From UBA6921 sp031363085 (lineage in GTDB: Bacteria > Pseudomonadota > Gammaproteobacteria > SG8-11): a stretch of 19,672 nucleotides of DNA. The stretch is from NCBI GenBank assembly GCA_031363085.1, contig JANLTU010000178.1:1-19672 (forward strand), given 5' to 3'. How positions within the stretch are numbered: the first letter of the stretch is position 1; the number at the start of each line of letters is the position of its first letter. Below are positions 1 to 6,987 of the stretch, piece by piece. The notes beneath the pieces were generated by a model that was given only the letters and a program-made list of their open reading frames with translations, was not told the DNA's origin and ran no database searches. The translations under genes and the position numbers were made by a program.

Positions 1-54
1 GTTGCGCATCCAGCACAATCTCTACCCCAAACCACCGTGGATGACTCAAGCTGG

Positions 55-140
55 GAGCCGGATGGTGTAACGCACCCAGTCCGGTTCTGCGAGGGCAGCG
101 CAACGTATCAATCCACCGAGATTCGCGCTGCTACTCTCCC
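55..140 (+). ncRNA. Group II intron 3' end (domains V and VI), truncated by the window edge
   Basis: Positions 55-87 fold as a group II intron domain V. GAGCCGGAT (55-63) pairs fully with GTCCGGTTC (79-87), counting G-U pairs, and contains the AGC catalytic triad. A two-base bulge (C77, A78) separates this from an upper stem, GGTG with CACC. Domain VI follows: GCAGCGC (95-101) pairs with GCGCTGC (125-131) and is followed by TACTCTCCCACC, so the intron probably ends near 135-140. A reading frame entering from the left edge (from base 2, last residues PPWMTQAGSRMV) stops at 68-70 inside domain V and may be the end of an intron-encoded protein. The rest of the intron lies outside the window. The upper stem loop is shorter than usual, so it may be degenerate. 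Confidence 0.6.
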
Positions 141-205
141 ACCGCAACACAAATTTTATTTGGCGGCTATCGAAATCGCATTCCGCCGTTATCTGAAAAT
201 CGCTA

Positions 206-295
206 AGGTCGCCTTCTGGCGCCGGGTGCGACGGTCACTTAATCGATGAATACGGACGTCGCATCCCAGGAATCGCTACAGGTCCGGTTTTCTAC
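206..295 (+). repeat. Imperfect ~90 bp direct repeat, copy 1
   Basis: This segment recurs at 917-1003 in the same orientation. The right-hand ~63 bases (232-295 against 941-1003) differ by only two substitutions and one single-base indel. The left-hand part is more diverged but still alignable. The two copies flank the first toxin-antitoxin module, and this copy ends just past the toxin stop codon (292-294). I do not recognise the element it came from. Confidence 0.8.
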
Positions 296-584
296 TGCCG
301 TCCTCGCCAATAGCCGGGACGGCGGCTATGGTGCGCCACCGCCAGGATGCGAATCTCCTCACTGGAGACCGCATAGATGAGCGAATACGGAAAGCGTTGC
401 ATGACGTAACGACGTTTACCGTTCCGCTACAGCGACCCCACCCCGGATGCTCTAACATGACGCCCACCGAACGCTCGAATTCGCCGAACAAGGATTGCGA
501 AAGCGCAGTGCCCGCATGTTGTCGATAAAATTCGGCTGCGTCGCGAAGGTCCCGCTCCGCCTCCGGGTGCAGCGAATATCTCAT
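292..584 (-). pseudogene. RelE/ParE-family toxin, broken by a frameshift and an amber codon
   Basis: The reading frame starts at ATG 584-582, overlapping the antitoxin stop as ATGA. It encodes a typical RelE/ParE-superfamily N-terminus, MRYSLHPEAERDLRDAAEFY, as far as LEHPG. The family-typical C-terminal half (RNGKRRYVMQRFPYSLIYAV, then IRILAVAHHSRRPGYW) lies in another frame that ends at TAG (minus strand, 294-292). Restoring one base near 437-441 rejoins the frames, but an in-frame TAG then sits where related proteins have Trp before RNGKRR. The toxin therefore carries two independent lesions, and its conserved C-terminal basic and His-rich segment cannot be made in frame. Such toxins normally act on DNA gyrase or ribosome-bound mRNA and are neutralised by the protein encoded upstream. 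Degradation is recent enough that both halves are still obvious. Confidence 0.85.
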
Positions 585-805
585 CGGAACTCGGCCCTTA
601 ATTTTGCCAGAGTCTCGGGACCGGGAAGCAGTGCAACGGCCCCGCTTTCGATCTGCGCATGGCGCCGCTCGACTTCGACGGCCCATGCCTCTTCTACTGC
701 GGGGTCGGCATCGAGGCTGGCGATGAGCCGCTCGACCAGCCGCGCCCGTTCGGCCACCGTCAATTGCAAGGCTTCGGCTTCCAGTGTTTCTACGCTTGTT
801 GACAT
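581..805 (-). CDS. Addiction module antitoxin (TIGR02574/PF09720-type)
   Basis: This 74-residue acidic protein starts MSTSVETLEAEALQLTVAER and continues ARLVERLIASLDADP, the helical pattern of the short antitoxins paired with RelE/ParE-type toxins. A good Shine-Dalgarno (GGGAGG) lies about 6 nt upstream of the ATG at 805-803. Its TGA overlaps the start of the toxin by 1 nt as ATGA, the usual coupled antitoxin-then-toxin order. The antitoxin frame is intact although the toxin is not, so it has no cognate partner here. It could still repress its own promoter or neutralise a related toxin elsewhere. The family assignment is from pattern recognition and is fairly secure. Confidence 0.85.
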   Translation of the reverse strand: MSTSVETLEAEALQLTVAERARLVERLIASLDADPAVEEAWAVEVERRHAQIESGAVALLPGPETLAKLRAEFR

Positions 806-851
806 GACCGCCTCCCGATTTTTGAACGATTCAGACTCATCTTAGGGTGCC

Positions 852-880
852 ATAATACAGACGCCCGGGCCATTTTTCAG
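852..880 (-). promoter_or_regulatory. Possible sigma-70 promoter of the first TA module
   Basis: On the minus strand a -35-like CTGAAA (880-875) and a -10-like TATTAT (857-852) are separated by 17 nt and lie about 45 nt upstream of the antitoxin start. The -35 matches only four of six consensus bases, so this is a plausible but unproven promoter. Confidence 0.4.
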
Positions 881-916
881 GCGACGGCAGCCGGTATTCG
901 CTTTGACCAATAATTC

Positions 917-1003
917 AGGTCACCTGCTGGTCGGGTCCGACAGTCACTTATCGATGAATACGGACATCGCATCCCAGGAATCGCTACAGGTCCGGTTTTC
1001 TAC
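917..1003 (+). repeat. Imperfect ~90 bp direct repeat, copy 2
   Basis: This is the second copy of the segment at 206-295, in the same orientation. It lies between the two toxin-antitoxin modules. The sequence right of the shared TTTTCTAC end is unrelated in the two copies, so the duplication boundary at 295/1003 is sharp, while the left boundary is gradual. Confidence 0.8.
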
Positions 1004-1053
1004 ATCTTCCCGTATCAAGCTGGCCGGATGCTGTAAGAATGAATTGCGTGGTG

Positions 1054-1069
1054 ATCTAAGTATTTAGAT
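1054..1069. promoter_or_regulatory. Inverted repeat, possible antitoxin operator
   Basis: ATCTAA and TTAGAT are perfect 6 bp arms separated by GTAT, ending 9 nt before the start of the higB-like frame. XRE-type antitoxins usually repress their own operon by binding such palindromes. The assignment to the downstream HTH protein is an inference from position. Confidence 0.4.
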
Positions 1070-1078
1070 TATTCTCAA

Positions 1079-1393
1079 ATGAAGCCGCTATTATTCATAG
1101 GTTCAAGCCAGGATGATTTACGCGATTTCCCGTTGGAGGCCGGAAAGGCGGCCGGATTTGAGCTATGGCAAGTTCAACTCGGCTTGGAGCCTTCCGGCTG
1201 GAAACCCATCTCCGGTATCGCTCCGGGAGTGAAGGAAATACGCATCCATGTATTGGGCGAGTGGCGGGTGATGTAGGTCGCCAAGTTCGCAGATGCGATC
1301 TATGTGCTGCACTGCTTCCAAAAGAAAACCCAGAAAACCCGACGCGAAGACATTGAACTGGCACAGCGGCGTTTTAAATTGATCGGAGCATGA
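1079..1393 (+). pseudogene. higB: HigB/Gp49-like toxin with an in-frame amber codon
   Basis: One frame of 104 sense-length codons runs from ATG 1079 to TGA 1391-1393, interrupted only by TAG at 1274-1276 (codon 66). Before the stop it encodes a Gp49-like toxin, with LEPSGWKPISGIAPGVKEIR then GEWRVM. After it the same frame continues VAKFADAIYVLHCFQKKTQK, the strongly conserved family core, and ends FKLIGA. Relatives have a Tyr at the stop position (RVIYVAKF), so one base change explains the TAG. The protein would normally be a ribosome-dependent or related mRNA interferase. As written it is truncated before its conserved core. The next gene, an XRE antitoxin, starts 1 nt after the TGA (TGACATG), so the original operon structure is preserved. 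Confidence 0.85.
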
Positions 1394-1394
1394 C

Positions 1395-1688
1395 ATGGCA
1401 AAAAAAAGTACCACGATGACCAAGAGCTCGGGCAATGTTTTTATCGATTTGGGATTCCCGCCGGAAGAAGCCACGATACTGGCAATGCGCGCCGACCTCA
1501 TGGGACGTTTGCGTCTGCTGATCGAGAAAAAGGGCTGGACTCAAGCGCAAGCGGCTCAAACGCTCGGCGTATCCCAATCGCGCGTGTCGGATTTGGTGCG
1601 CGGCAAGTGGGATAAATTCAGCCTGGACATGCTCATCTCCCTGGCTACCCGTGCGGGTATGCGGGTGCAATTACGAATGGCGGCGTAG
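1395..1688 (+). CDS. higA: XRE-family antitoxin (HigA-like)
   Basis: This 97-residue protein has a helix-turn-helix at about residues 40-80 (GWTQAQAAQTLGVSQSRVSD, then LVRGKWDKFSLDML). That is the HTH arrangement of HigA-type antitoxins paired with Gp49-like toxins. It begins 1 nt after the stop of the disrupted toxin, in the inverted toxin-first order typical of higBA. The frame is intact. It probably binds DNA to autorepress the operon, possibly at the inverted repeat at 1054-1069. It faces the end of the converging exosortase operon, and no clear terminator lies between them. Confidence 0.9.
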   Translation: MAKKSTTMTKSSGNVFIDLGFPPEEATILAMRADLMGRLRLLIEKKGWTQAQAAQTLGVSQSRVSDLVRGKWDKFSLDMLISLATRAGMRVQLRMAA

Positions 1689-1734
1689 TTTTAAAGCGGG
1701 GAGACGCACATATTTCGAGGGTCCGTTTTTCGTT

Positions 1735-2358
1735 TTACACCACCGAACCAAGATTCCGCCGCGCAGCAGGCGCGCGCAGGAGGGGGGCAAGTCTTTGCAT
1801 AGCAGCAATGGCGAGTAAAGCTGCGGCCACCGACAGCGCGATGCGTCCGCCGCCGTTGAGCAGATTCATCCAGTTCACCAGCGGCGCGAACCGAAGTGCG
1901 TCCGGTGCGGCATTGGATAACACCAGGTCCTGCAAACTGCCCAGCAGCACCAGCGGTACATCCAGCAGTTCGACTACGACTAGAAACGGAAGCGCCGCAA
2001 GTGCGTAGAAAAACTTGTGCTTAATGCTGGGGGTTGGCCACGCCAGCACGATCAGCAACATCACGATGGGATGAACCAGCACGTGGCCAAGCAGGGTGGA
2101 GCTGGTCATGGGCACAGCGCGCTCAAAAAAATAGCCGCCGAACACCGATCCCGGTCGTGTTTCCACAGTGAGCGTCACCACGCGTTCGCCTTGCGGCGCG
2201 CTGATCTTAACTTCGCTAATGTCAAGCTCAGGAGCCAGCAGCCCGATCTCGCGTTGATACAGCGGCACCCATAATGCTCCGTAACGCGGCGCCTGCCATA
2301 ACAACAGGGCCACCAACATGAGGTAGGCGAGCAGCAGCGCCAGTGCGGATTTAAACAT
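1735..2358 (-). CDS. Exosortase H-associated membrane protein
   Basis: This 207-residue integral membrane protein has a TM segment near residues 5-24, a periplasmic loop of about 60 residues (around GERVVTLTVETRPGSVFGG), and three or more further TM segments at roughly 88-108, 115-140 and 170-195. The start ATG overlaps the end of the exosortase gene by 8 nt (ATGTTTAA), so the two are translationally coupled. Proteins of this size and topology are found directly after xrtH genes, which is the main basis for the name. Its function is unknown; it probably assists or anchors the transpeptidase in the inner membrane. No enzymatic motif is visible. Confidence 0.7.
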   Translation of the reverse strand: MFKSALALLLAYLMLVALLLWQAPRYGALWVPLYQREIGLLAPELDISEVKISAPQGERVVTLTVETRPGSVFGGYFFERAVPMTSSTLLGHVLVHPIVMLLIVLAWPTPSIKHKFFYALAALPFLVVVELLDVPLVLLGSLQDLVLSNAAPDALRFAPLVNWMNLLNGGGRIALSVAAALLAIAAMQRLAPLLRAPAARRNLGSVV

Positions 2359-2869
2359 GGGAGGCCGAAGCAGCGGAGTGTCTGGGTATCTGCTTCAGCC
2401 ACCAGTAAAAAAACCCGCAGGCGAGCAGCACGATGAGCGTGGGCCCGAGCGTGCCATGGATCAAATCGAACAAACCTTTGTCGGCGCGAAAGCTGTAATA
2501 CAGCGCGACAATGCGCATCTGGTTGAGGACGTACACCAGCCCAATGCCCAATAAAGCGCCGAATAACTTATGCCGCCACGGTGCGGCGAATGCGCTGATG
2601 GCGGCCATCAGCAGAAACATCGCTTCGGTGCCTTCGCAGCCGTTCAGCACCGACAGGCGCGCAAACGGCGACACCAGACGCGGGCCCTGCGCGCTGACGT
2701 GTTCGTCCGGCGTGAACCAGTTGATCAGCGCGGCGCTGGGCTTGACGGTCAGCGTGTCGATGAACACCCGTTCAAAGTCGGTGCCACGGCTTTGCATATA
2801 CAGCGTTTCGCAGCCGAAGAACACCGCAACGAATAACGCTACAAAAACCAGTAAACGCGTATTTGACAT
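2351..2869 (-). CDS. xrtH: Exosortase, XrtH type
   Basis: This 172-residue multi-pass membrane protein carries the exosortase/archaeosortase catalytic triad in order: Cys78 in NGCEGTEAMFLL, Arg119 in NQMRIVALYYSF, and His138 in IHGTLGP. Exosortases cleave C-terminal sorting tails of exported proteins in the inner membrane. The short length, without the N-terminal extension of EpsH-type enzymes, and the coupled downstream partner fit XrtH, which is specific for IPTLxxWG-CTERM tails. No IPTL-type protein is encoded in the window. The two CTERM proteins at 6277-8073 have a VPxPA-type tail. The class assignment is less certain than the family. Confidence 0.85.
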   Translation of the reverse strand: MSNTRLLVFVALFVAVFFGCETLYMQSRGTDFERVFIDTLTVKPSAALINWFTPDEHVSAQGPRLVSPFARLSVLNGCEGTEAMFLLMAAISAFAAPWRHKLFGALLGIGLVYVLNQMRIVALYYSFRADKGLFDLIHGTLGPTLIVLLACGFFYWWLKQIPRHSAASASHV

Positions 2870-2954
2870 GCTCAGGCGCCTCGATATGAAATCCGCATGT
2901 GTGCGAACCGTGATGCGGCATGGCAGCAGAACCTACGCCAGTTTCATTTTTAAA

Positions 2955-2993
2955 CATGCAGGCATCGTCGCGAAGCACGGCAACGCCTGCATG
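2955..2993 (-). terminator. Hairpin after the phosphoesterase gene
   Basis: CATGCAGGC and GCCTGCATG form a perfect 9 bp stem, extended inside by GTTGC with GCGAC around an 8 nt loop. It begins 24 nt after the phosphoesterase stop codon. The following minus-strand T run is short (TTT then A-rich), so it may terminate imperfectly or only stabilise the 3' end. Confidence 0.5.
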
Positions 2994-3016
2994 GGTCGTG
3001 TCGATGAGGGCGACGC

Positions 3017-4681
3017 TTACTCGGCGCGCGCCTCAAACACCGTGGAAAGATCGGTGACGTGCGCATCGCGCGCTCCCAGCGGAGCGAGGTGGTAGCGATG
3101 TTCCAGCGTCGCGAGTATCGACGTCGTATCGTGTGCCGCGTGATCGACGACGAAATCGCCGTGCAACTGCGGCGCGATCACCAACGCCGGGATGCGTGTT
3201 CCCGGCCCCCATTGATCGTGCGGGCCGTGCTCGTTGCCTTGCCCGGGCGGTGCGACATGATCCCATTGGCCGCCGAATTCGTCGTAGGTCACGATGATCA
3301 TGGTGTCTTGCGCGCAGGCGCCGTTCTCGACGGCTTGTAGCAGGTCCACCAAGTGGTAGTTGCCGGTCGCGACACTGGCGTAGCCGGGATGTTCGTTTTC
3401 CGCGCCCAGGGGTTTCACGAAACTCACAGCGGGCAGATGGCATTCGGTTTTCGACGACTGCGCCAGGTGCAGGAATTCCGTTTCGTCGCGCAAGTGTTGC
3501 TTGCGTGCGGCGGTGCCGGCGCCGAAGTTTGCAAAATAGTTAAACGCCTGGTGGTGGAACTGGAACAGCTTGTCGGCGCAGTACGGAAACGTGGCGTTGT
3601 TGCTGGTGCGCGCATCGGCACACTTCGGGCCGTCACCGTTGCTCCAGCCGGGTTCGCCGACATTGCCGGCCGCATTCGACCATCCGCCGGAATACCACGC
3701 CCAGCTCACGCCTTTTTCGCTGAGCGCGTCACCGATGGTTTTGCCCGGCAACGGCGGTAAGCGTTTCGCGTCGATGACGCCGGGCGCATACGGTTGTGAA
3801 AATGGCTGCGTGGTGTTGATTGCATAATCACCGCACACCACGCCCACGGGCAGGGTGTCCGCACACATCGCGGTCAACGACGCATCTTTTACCGCAGCGG
3901 TGGTTTTGTACAACGGCGAGTTTGCCGGCATGCCGTTGGCGTCGACGACCGAATGCAAATCGTTGCCGCCGCTTTGCGGAGCATGGGCAAATATCGGCGT
4001 TGCGGCGGCAACCAGCCATTGATGATTCAGGAATGAACCGCCAAATGCAGCCTGGAAGAAGTTGTCGGCAATCGCATAGTGCGGATGGGAATCCGCATGC
4101 AGGTAGCGGTAGATCGGCAATTCCTGGGTGCTGTAGTAGCCCATGGCGAGACCGACGGCATCGCTCCCGGTCACGTAGCGGTCTTGCTTGCCGCCGTCCA
4201 GTTGGTATTGCTCCTGATAGAAGCGATGCACGAGGTCACGCGTGCAACCGCCGGGCGCGCCAGCCGCTGTTCCATTCGGGCAGGTGTTTGCAGTGGCGGG
4301 AATATAAGTGTCGATATTAAACGGAGCATTTGCGAACGCGCTGTGGATGCCATGGACGGTATCCTGACAGGTGGGCGCGAGCGGCAGCGGTGAAGTAAGA
4401 TTGGCGTCGTTCTGCAACAGGCAAGCGAAACTTGCGCCGCTCTGGCTGACCTGTTGGGTATGCGCGGCATCGGCTTGATTTCGACCATTGACCCCTTCCC
4501 AGCCGCCGTACAAATTGTCGAAGCTGTGGTTCTCTTGATAGATCACAACGAAGTGCCGGATATTTTCCAAGGCGTCGTCATCAAGCTCCTGCGTGCCCGC
4601 TAGACATGCGGTTGCGCCCAAGCCAAGCGCGCCTGCGACCACCAGCGCGGTTTTTCCGTGTCGAAATATTTTTGTGCTCAT
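3017..4681 (-). CDS. Secreted phosphoesterase (AcpA / phospholipase C family, PF04185)
   Basis: This 554-residue protein has an N-terminal signal sequence (about residues 1-29, ending near ATACLAG; a weak lipobox around Cys26 is possible). The phosphoesterase motifs are in the expected order: ENHSFDN (50-56, metal ligands), FGGSFLNH with probable nucleophile Ser216, VTYDEFGGQWDH (465-475), GPGTRIPALVI, and HDTTSILATLEHRY near the C-terminus. The family includes acid phosphatases and non-haemolytic phospholipases C that remove phosphate or headgroups from phosphoesters in the periplasm or outside the cell. The acid-phosphatase subgroup is my preference. Many cysteines suggest disulfides. A Shine-Dalgarno (GGAG) sits about 7 nt before the ATG. 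It is transcribed toward xrtH but lacks a CTERM tail, so it is not an exosortase substrate. Confidence 0.9.
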   Translation of the reverse strand: MSTKIFRHGKTALVVAGALGLGATACLAGTQELDDDALENIRHFVVIYQENHSFDNLYGGWEGVNGRNQADAAHTQQVSQSGASFACLLQNDANLTSPLPLAPTCQDTVHGIHSAFANAPFNIDTYIPATANTCPNGTAAGAPGGCTRDLVHRFYQEQYQLDGGKQDRYVTGSDAVGLAMGYYSTQELPIYRYLHADSHPHYAIADNFFQAAFGGSFLNHQWLVAAATPIFAHAPQSGGNDLHSVVDANGMPANSPLYKTTAAVKDASLTAMCADTLPVGVVCGDYAINTTQPFSQPYAPGVIDAKRLPPLPGKTIGDALSEKGVSWAWYSGGWSNAAGNVGEPGWSNGDGPKCADARTSNNATFPYCADKLFQFHHQAFNYFANFGAGTAARKQHLRDETEFLHLAQSSKTECHLPAVSFVKPLGAENEHPGYASVATGNYHLVDLLQAVENGACAQDTMIIVTYDEFGGQWDHVAPPGQGNEHGPHDQWGPGTRIPALVIAPQLHGDFVVDHAAHDTTSILATLEHRYHLAPLGARDAHVTDLSTVFEARAE

Positions 4682-5097
4682 TACGTCTCTCCAATACCTC
4701 AGGTTCAGGAATGCAGCACCTCTGTCAGAAGGCGGCCTATGTCTATTAAGGGCGCCGTTGTTGACTTAATAATGGTGTGCGCAGTGCGCTGTCGAAATTC
4801 TTAGGTCGCGAGTTGAGGCGGCTCTTTCGATACACCAAGAAATATTCGGACAACTGCTGAAGCCTATTGATCCTGCATGACACGGTGGTGACACTTAATC
4901 GGTGGATGGCGTGCGGCAGCTATAACAGGGCAACACCGCACACGGCGTTCAATTTTCCGCACCGTGCCGATGTCACTTTCTTGTCACAAAAAATAGCAAT
5001 AGTGTGCCTTGCGGCACAGGGCAAGCGGTCGAAGATCGGCGGCGATCATCGTGACCGCTGCATGCAGCGGTGCTCATCTCAACATGTGGAGGTTACG
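4682..5097. other. Intergenic region between divergent phosphoesterase and nuclease genes
   Basis: This stretch must hold divergent promoters. I could not pick out convincing -35/-10 pairs. It contains the 18 bp palindrome at 5054-5071 and the nuclease Shine-Dalgarno (GGAGG, 5088-5092). An upstream in-frame extension of the nuclease runs through it, but its composition does not look coding. Confidence 0.6.
5054..5071. promoter_or_regulatory. 18 bp perfect palindrome upstream of the nuclease
   Basis: ACCGCTGCATGCAGCGGT is perfectly self-complementary and ends 26 nt before the chosen nuclease start. It is a candidate operator for a dimeric regulator, or an RNA hairpin near the ribosome binding site. 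No regulator is identified. Confidence 0.4.
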
Positions 5098-6129
5098 ATG
5101 GCGGTTGGATTGCTCGAAGTGCACGGCAGCATTGACATCAGTCAATTCTGGCCCACCGGCCGTTCAGACGCCGATACCGCAAAGGTGGTGGTGCAGCTTG
5201 CACAAGACGCGTTTCAATTCCGCCCGCATCCTAACGCGCCGTTCCACACGACGGCCTTCTGGCAGGGCGCCAAAGTAAAAGGCAGCATCGGGTTGAAGGC
5301 GCCGATTGATAACCACGACCGCCTGACCATCCGCTTGCAGGGCATCGACGCGCCCGAATTGCATTACCAACCGCATCCCCTGACCAAACTGGAACGTAAT
5401 GAGTCAAGCGCAGAAGCGCTGGCGCGATACAAAGCGCTCAATCATTTTTACCGCCAGCCGTTCGGTGCCACCGCCACCGATGCCTTGCGCAATTTGCTGG
5501 TGATGGTGGGCCAACCGCTCATACCCTGCCGTGTGTGGACGCAGGTGGCTCATCCCAGCGAGATCTTCGACACCTATGCCCGGTTCGTCGGCAATATCGA
5601 CGTGACCATCGGTGGCAAGAGCTTGGATCTCAATTACTGGCTGATTGAACAGGGCTGGGCTTTTCCGGCGTTCTACTCGTCGATGAGCCACGAAGAAATT
5701 GTCACGGTTAGCGGTTTCACCAAGACCGCCCGCAGCAAAAAACATGGCGTCTGGAAATACCAGGCAAAGACCATCGATGCATTCGACTTCAACCTGCTGG
5801 AGCCCGCCGCCGGCGATACTAGCGTGCTTGAGCAAGACCAGGGCCAGGTCTTGTTTCCTAAATTATTTCGCCGGCAATGCAGTTGGGCCACCCGCAAGAA
5901 AGCCGGAATCAGCAAACAAACCCTGCAGCAGTATCTTGAAGCGAACGCCGATGCCTGTTTCAAGACCTCCGAATTTTTGACGCAGTCCATTCATTCCGCA
6001 CAAACCTACCCGTTTGCGAGTTTCATCAAAGCGGGTAAAAGCGTTTTGTTCGAGCCAGATGACTTGGTATTCCAGGAGCTGCCGTCGAAGTTGCTGGGCG
6101 CCGATGGAAAAGAAGTTGTTAGCTTTTAG
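5098..6129 (+). CDS. Staphylococcal nuclease (thermonuclease-fold) protein
   Basis: This 343-residue protein has an SNase fold at about residues 60-225. RLQGIDAPE matches the Arg35-Asp40-Glu43 spacing of staphylococcal nuclease (here Arg79, Asp84, Glu87), and YARFVGNIDV supplies the Arg87 equivalent (Arg162). LNYWLIEQGWAFPAFYSSM matches the helix after the barrel. All catalytic positions are present, so Ca-dependent phosphodiesterase activity is plausible. The start at 5098 was chosen because GGAGG lies 5 nt upstream; the in-frame ORF extends further but looks non-coding. No signal peptide is visible from this start, unusual for classical thermonucleases. About 115 residues follow the SNase fold and are unrecognised. 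An ~40-residue insertion (about 90-130) lies between the catalytic segments. Confidence 0.85.
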   Translation: MAVGLLEVHGSIDISQFWPTGRSDADTAKVVVQLAQDAFQFRPHPNAPFHTTAFWQGAKVKGSIGLKAPIDNHDRLTIRLQGIDAPELHYQPHPLTKLERNESSAEALARYKALNHFYRQPFGATATDALRNLLVMVGQPLIPCRVWTQVAHPSEIFDTYARFVGNIDVTIGGKSLDLNYWLIEQGWAFPAFYSSMSHEEIVTVSGFTKTARSKKHGVWKYQAKTIDAFDFNLLEPAAGDTSVLEQDQGQVLFPKLFRRQCSWATRKKAGISKQTLQQYLEANADACFKTSEFLTQSIHSAQTYPFASFIKAGKSVLFEPDDLVFQELPSKLLGADGKEVVSF

Positions 6130-6214
6130 CGTGGTTTATGGCGCCGCGTATTGATAATAAGGTCGATAACGTCAGTCGACCGCCATGGTGCATCTGCGTC
6201 CCAGCAAGAGCGCG

Positions 6215-6244
6215 AAAAAAAAGGCCCAGCGATTAAGCCGGGCC
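6215..6244 (-). terminator. Rho-independent terminator, duplicated-unit copy A
   Basis: On the minus strand an 8 bp GC-rich stem (6244-6237 with 6230-6223) closes a TTAATC loop and is followed by eight T residues. It lies about 32 nt after the stop of the CTERM gene. The same structure recurs at the same distance in copy B. Confidence 0.9.
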
Positions 6245-6276
6245 CAAAATGAAGTACAGCGACTGCAAGAAGCAAA

Positions 6277-6987
6277 TTATGCAGGCAATGCTGCCAACAG
6301 ATTTTTCTTACGCTTGCTGGCTCCGAACAAGCCGATCAAACCACTGCCCAGCAACCAAACGGCGGCAGGTACGGGGATAACAGCAGTACCGGCGACGCTA
6401 TTATTTTCCCAGCTCTTGGTCCATCCCGAGGTGGGAAAACCATCGACGTTAAAAAACAGCCGCTCAGCCTGGCTACACCAGCCCAAGTCGCAAGCCTTGC
6501 CCGAAAAAGCGGCGGTGGCAAATTCAAGGCGATTTCCAGCAGCACTCCAACCGACGTCGGTTAATTTGCCGCTAAATAAATTTCCCCAAGTGTTCGTCCC
6601 ATTTTTGTCTTTCCCAAAACCAAAGCTGGCATCGTCTGAAAGGATGGAAAAAGAATTGGCGTTGCCCTGCAATTTACCAGACGCGTCGATCAATGCATTC
6701 ACTTCGAATTTACCTTTGAAGCTTTGCGCGCTGTGATCCGGTTTGTACAACATGAATGTTGAACTTGCCTCGGATTGTCCTTCAAATTGCCCTCCCAACT
6801 TCGCTGAATCCTTCTCGTACTCAAGGGCGAGATGGGTCATATCGATCCGCGGAAAAAAAGGTGCATGGGTGTAGTAGTTAGGATCAAGAGGGCTCTCGGC
6901 GATTGTCGCCGACCACGCGCTACTTGATACCACCAGCAGCGACGCCGCCAGCAGTCCCAGTCTGGTTTTTATTGCATAGTTTTTCAT
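6277..6987 (-). CDS. Exported protein with VPLPA-type CTERM sorting tail, copy A
   Basis: This 236-residue protein has a signal peptide (MKNYAIKTRLGLLAASLLVV, then SSSAWSA) and a C-terminal tripartite sorting signal: IPVPAAVWLLGSGLIGLFG followed by the basic cluster KRKK. This matches VPLPA/PEP-CTERM tails, which exosortases cut after export, leaving a surface or released protein. The middle is rich in Gly, Ser, Asp and aromatic residues, has two Cys (CDLGWC), and matches no domain I recognise. The start at 6987 is preferred over the ATG at 6999 because that upstream ATG is part of the Shine-Dalgarno (ATGGAG, GGAG 6 nt before the chosen start). It is a close paralogue of the gene at 7360-8073 and has its own terminator. 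Confidence 0.85.
   Translation of the reverse strand: MKNYAIKTRLGLLAASLLVVSSSAWSATIAESPLDPNYYTHAPFFPRIDMTHLALEYEKDSAKLGGQFEGQSEASSTFMLYKPDHSAQSFKGKFEVNALIDASGKLQGNANSFSILSDDASFGFGKDKNGTNTWGNLFSGKLTDVGWSAAGNRLEFATAAFSGKACDLGWCSQAERLFFNVDGFPTSGWTKSWENNSVAGTAVIPVPAAVWLLGSGLIGLFGASKRKKNLLAALPA

Noticed and set aside
292..1276. TAG as a reassigned or suppressed codon, since both toxins contain an in-frame TAG
   Set aside because: TAG is the apparent natural stop of several genes in the same window (TelA-family, FHA, four-TM sensor, nuclease, binding protein, higA), and one toxin also has a frameshift. Independent decay is simpler.
1689..1734. T-rich stretch between higA and the exosortase operon as a terminator
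   Set aside because: No convincing stem precedes the T runs on either strand.
3033..4488. Long alternative-frame ORFs across the phosphoesterase
   Set aside because: They are shadows of a gene with clear family motifs on the minus strand.
4867..5097. N-terminal extension of the nuclease
   Set aside because: GGAGG 5 nt before ATG 5098 clearly marks the start, and the extension includes the palindrome and non-coding-looking sequence.
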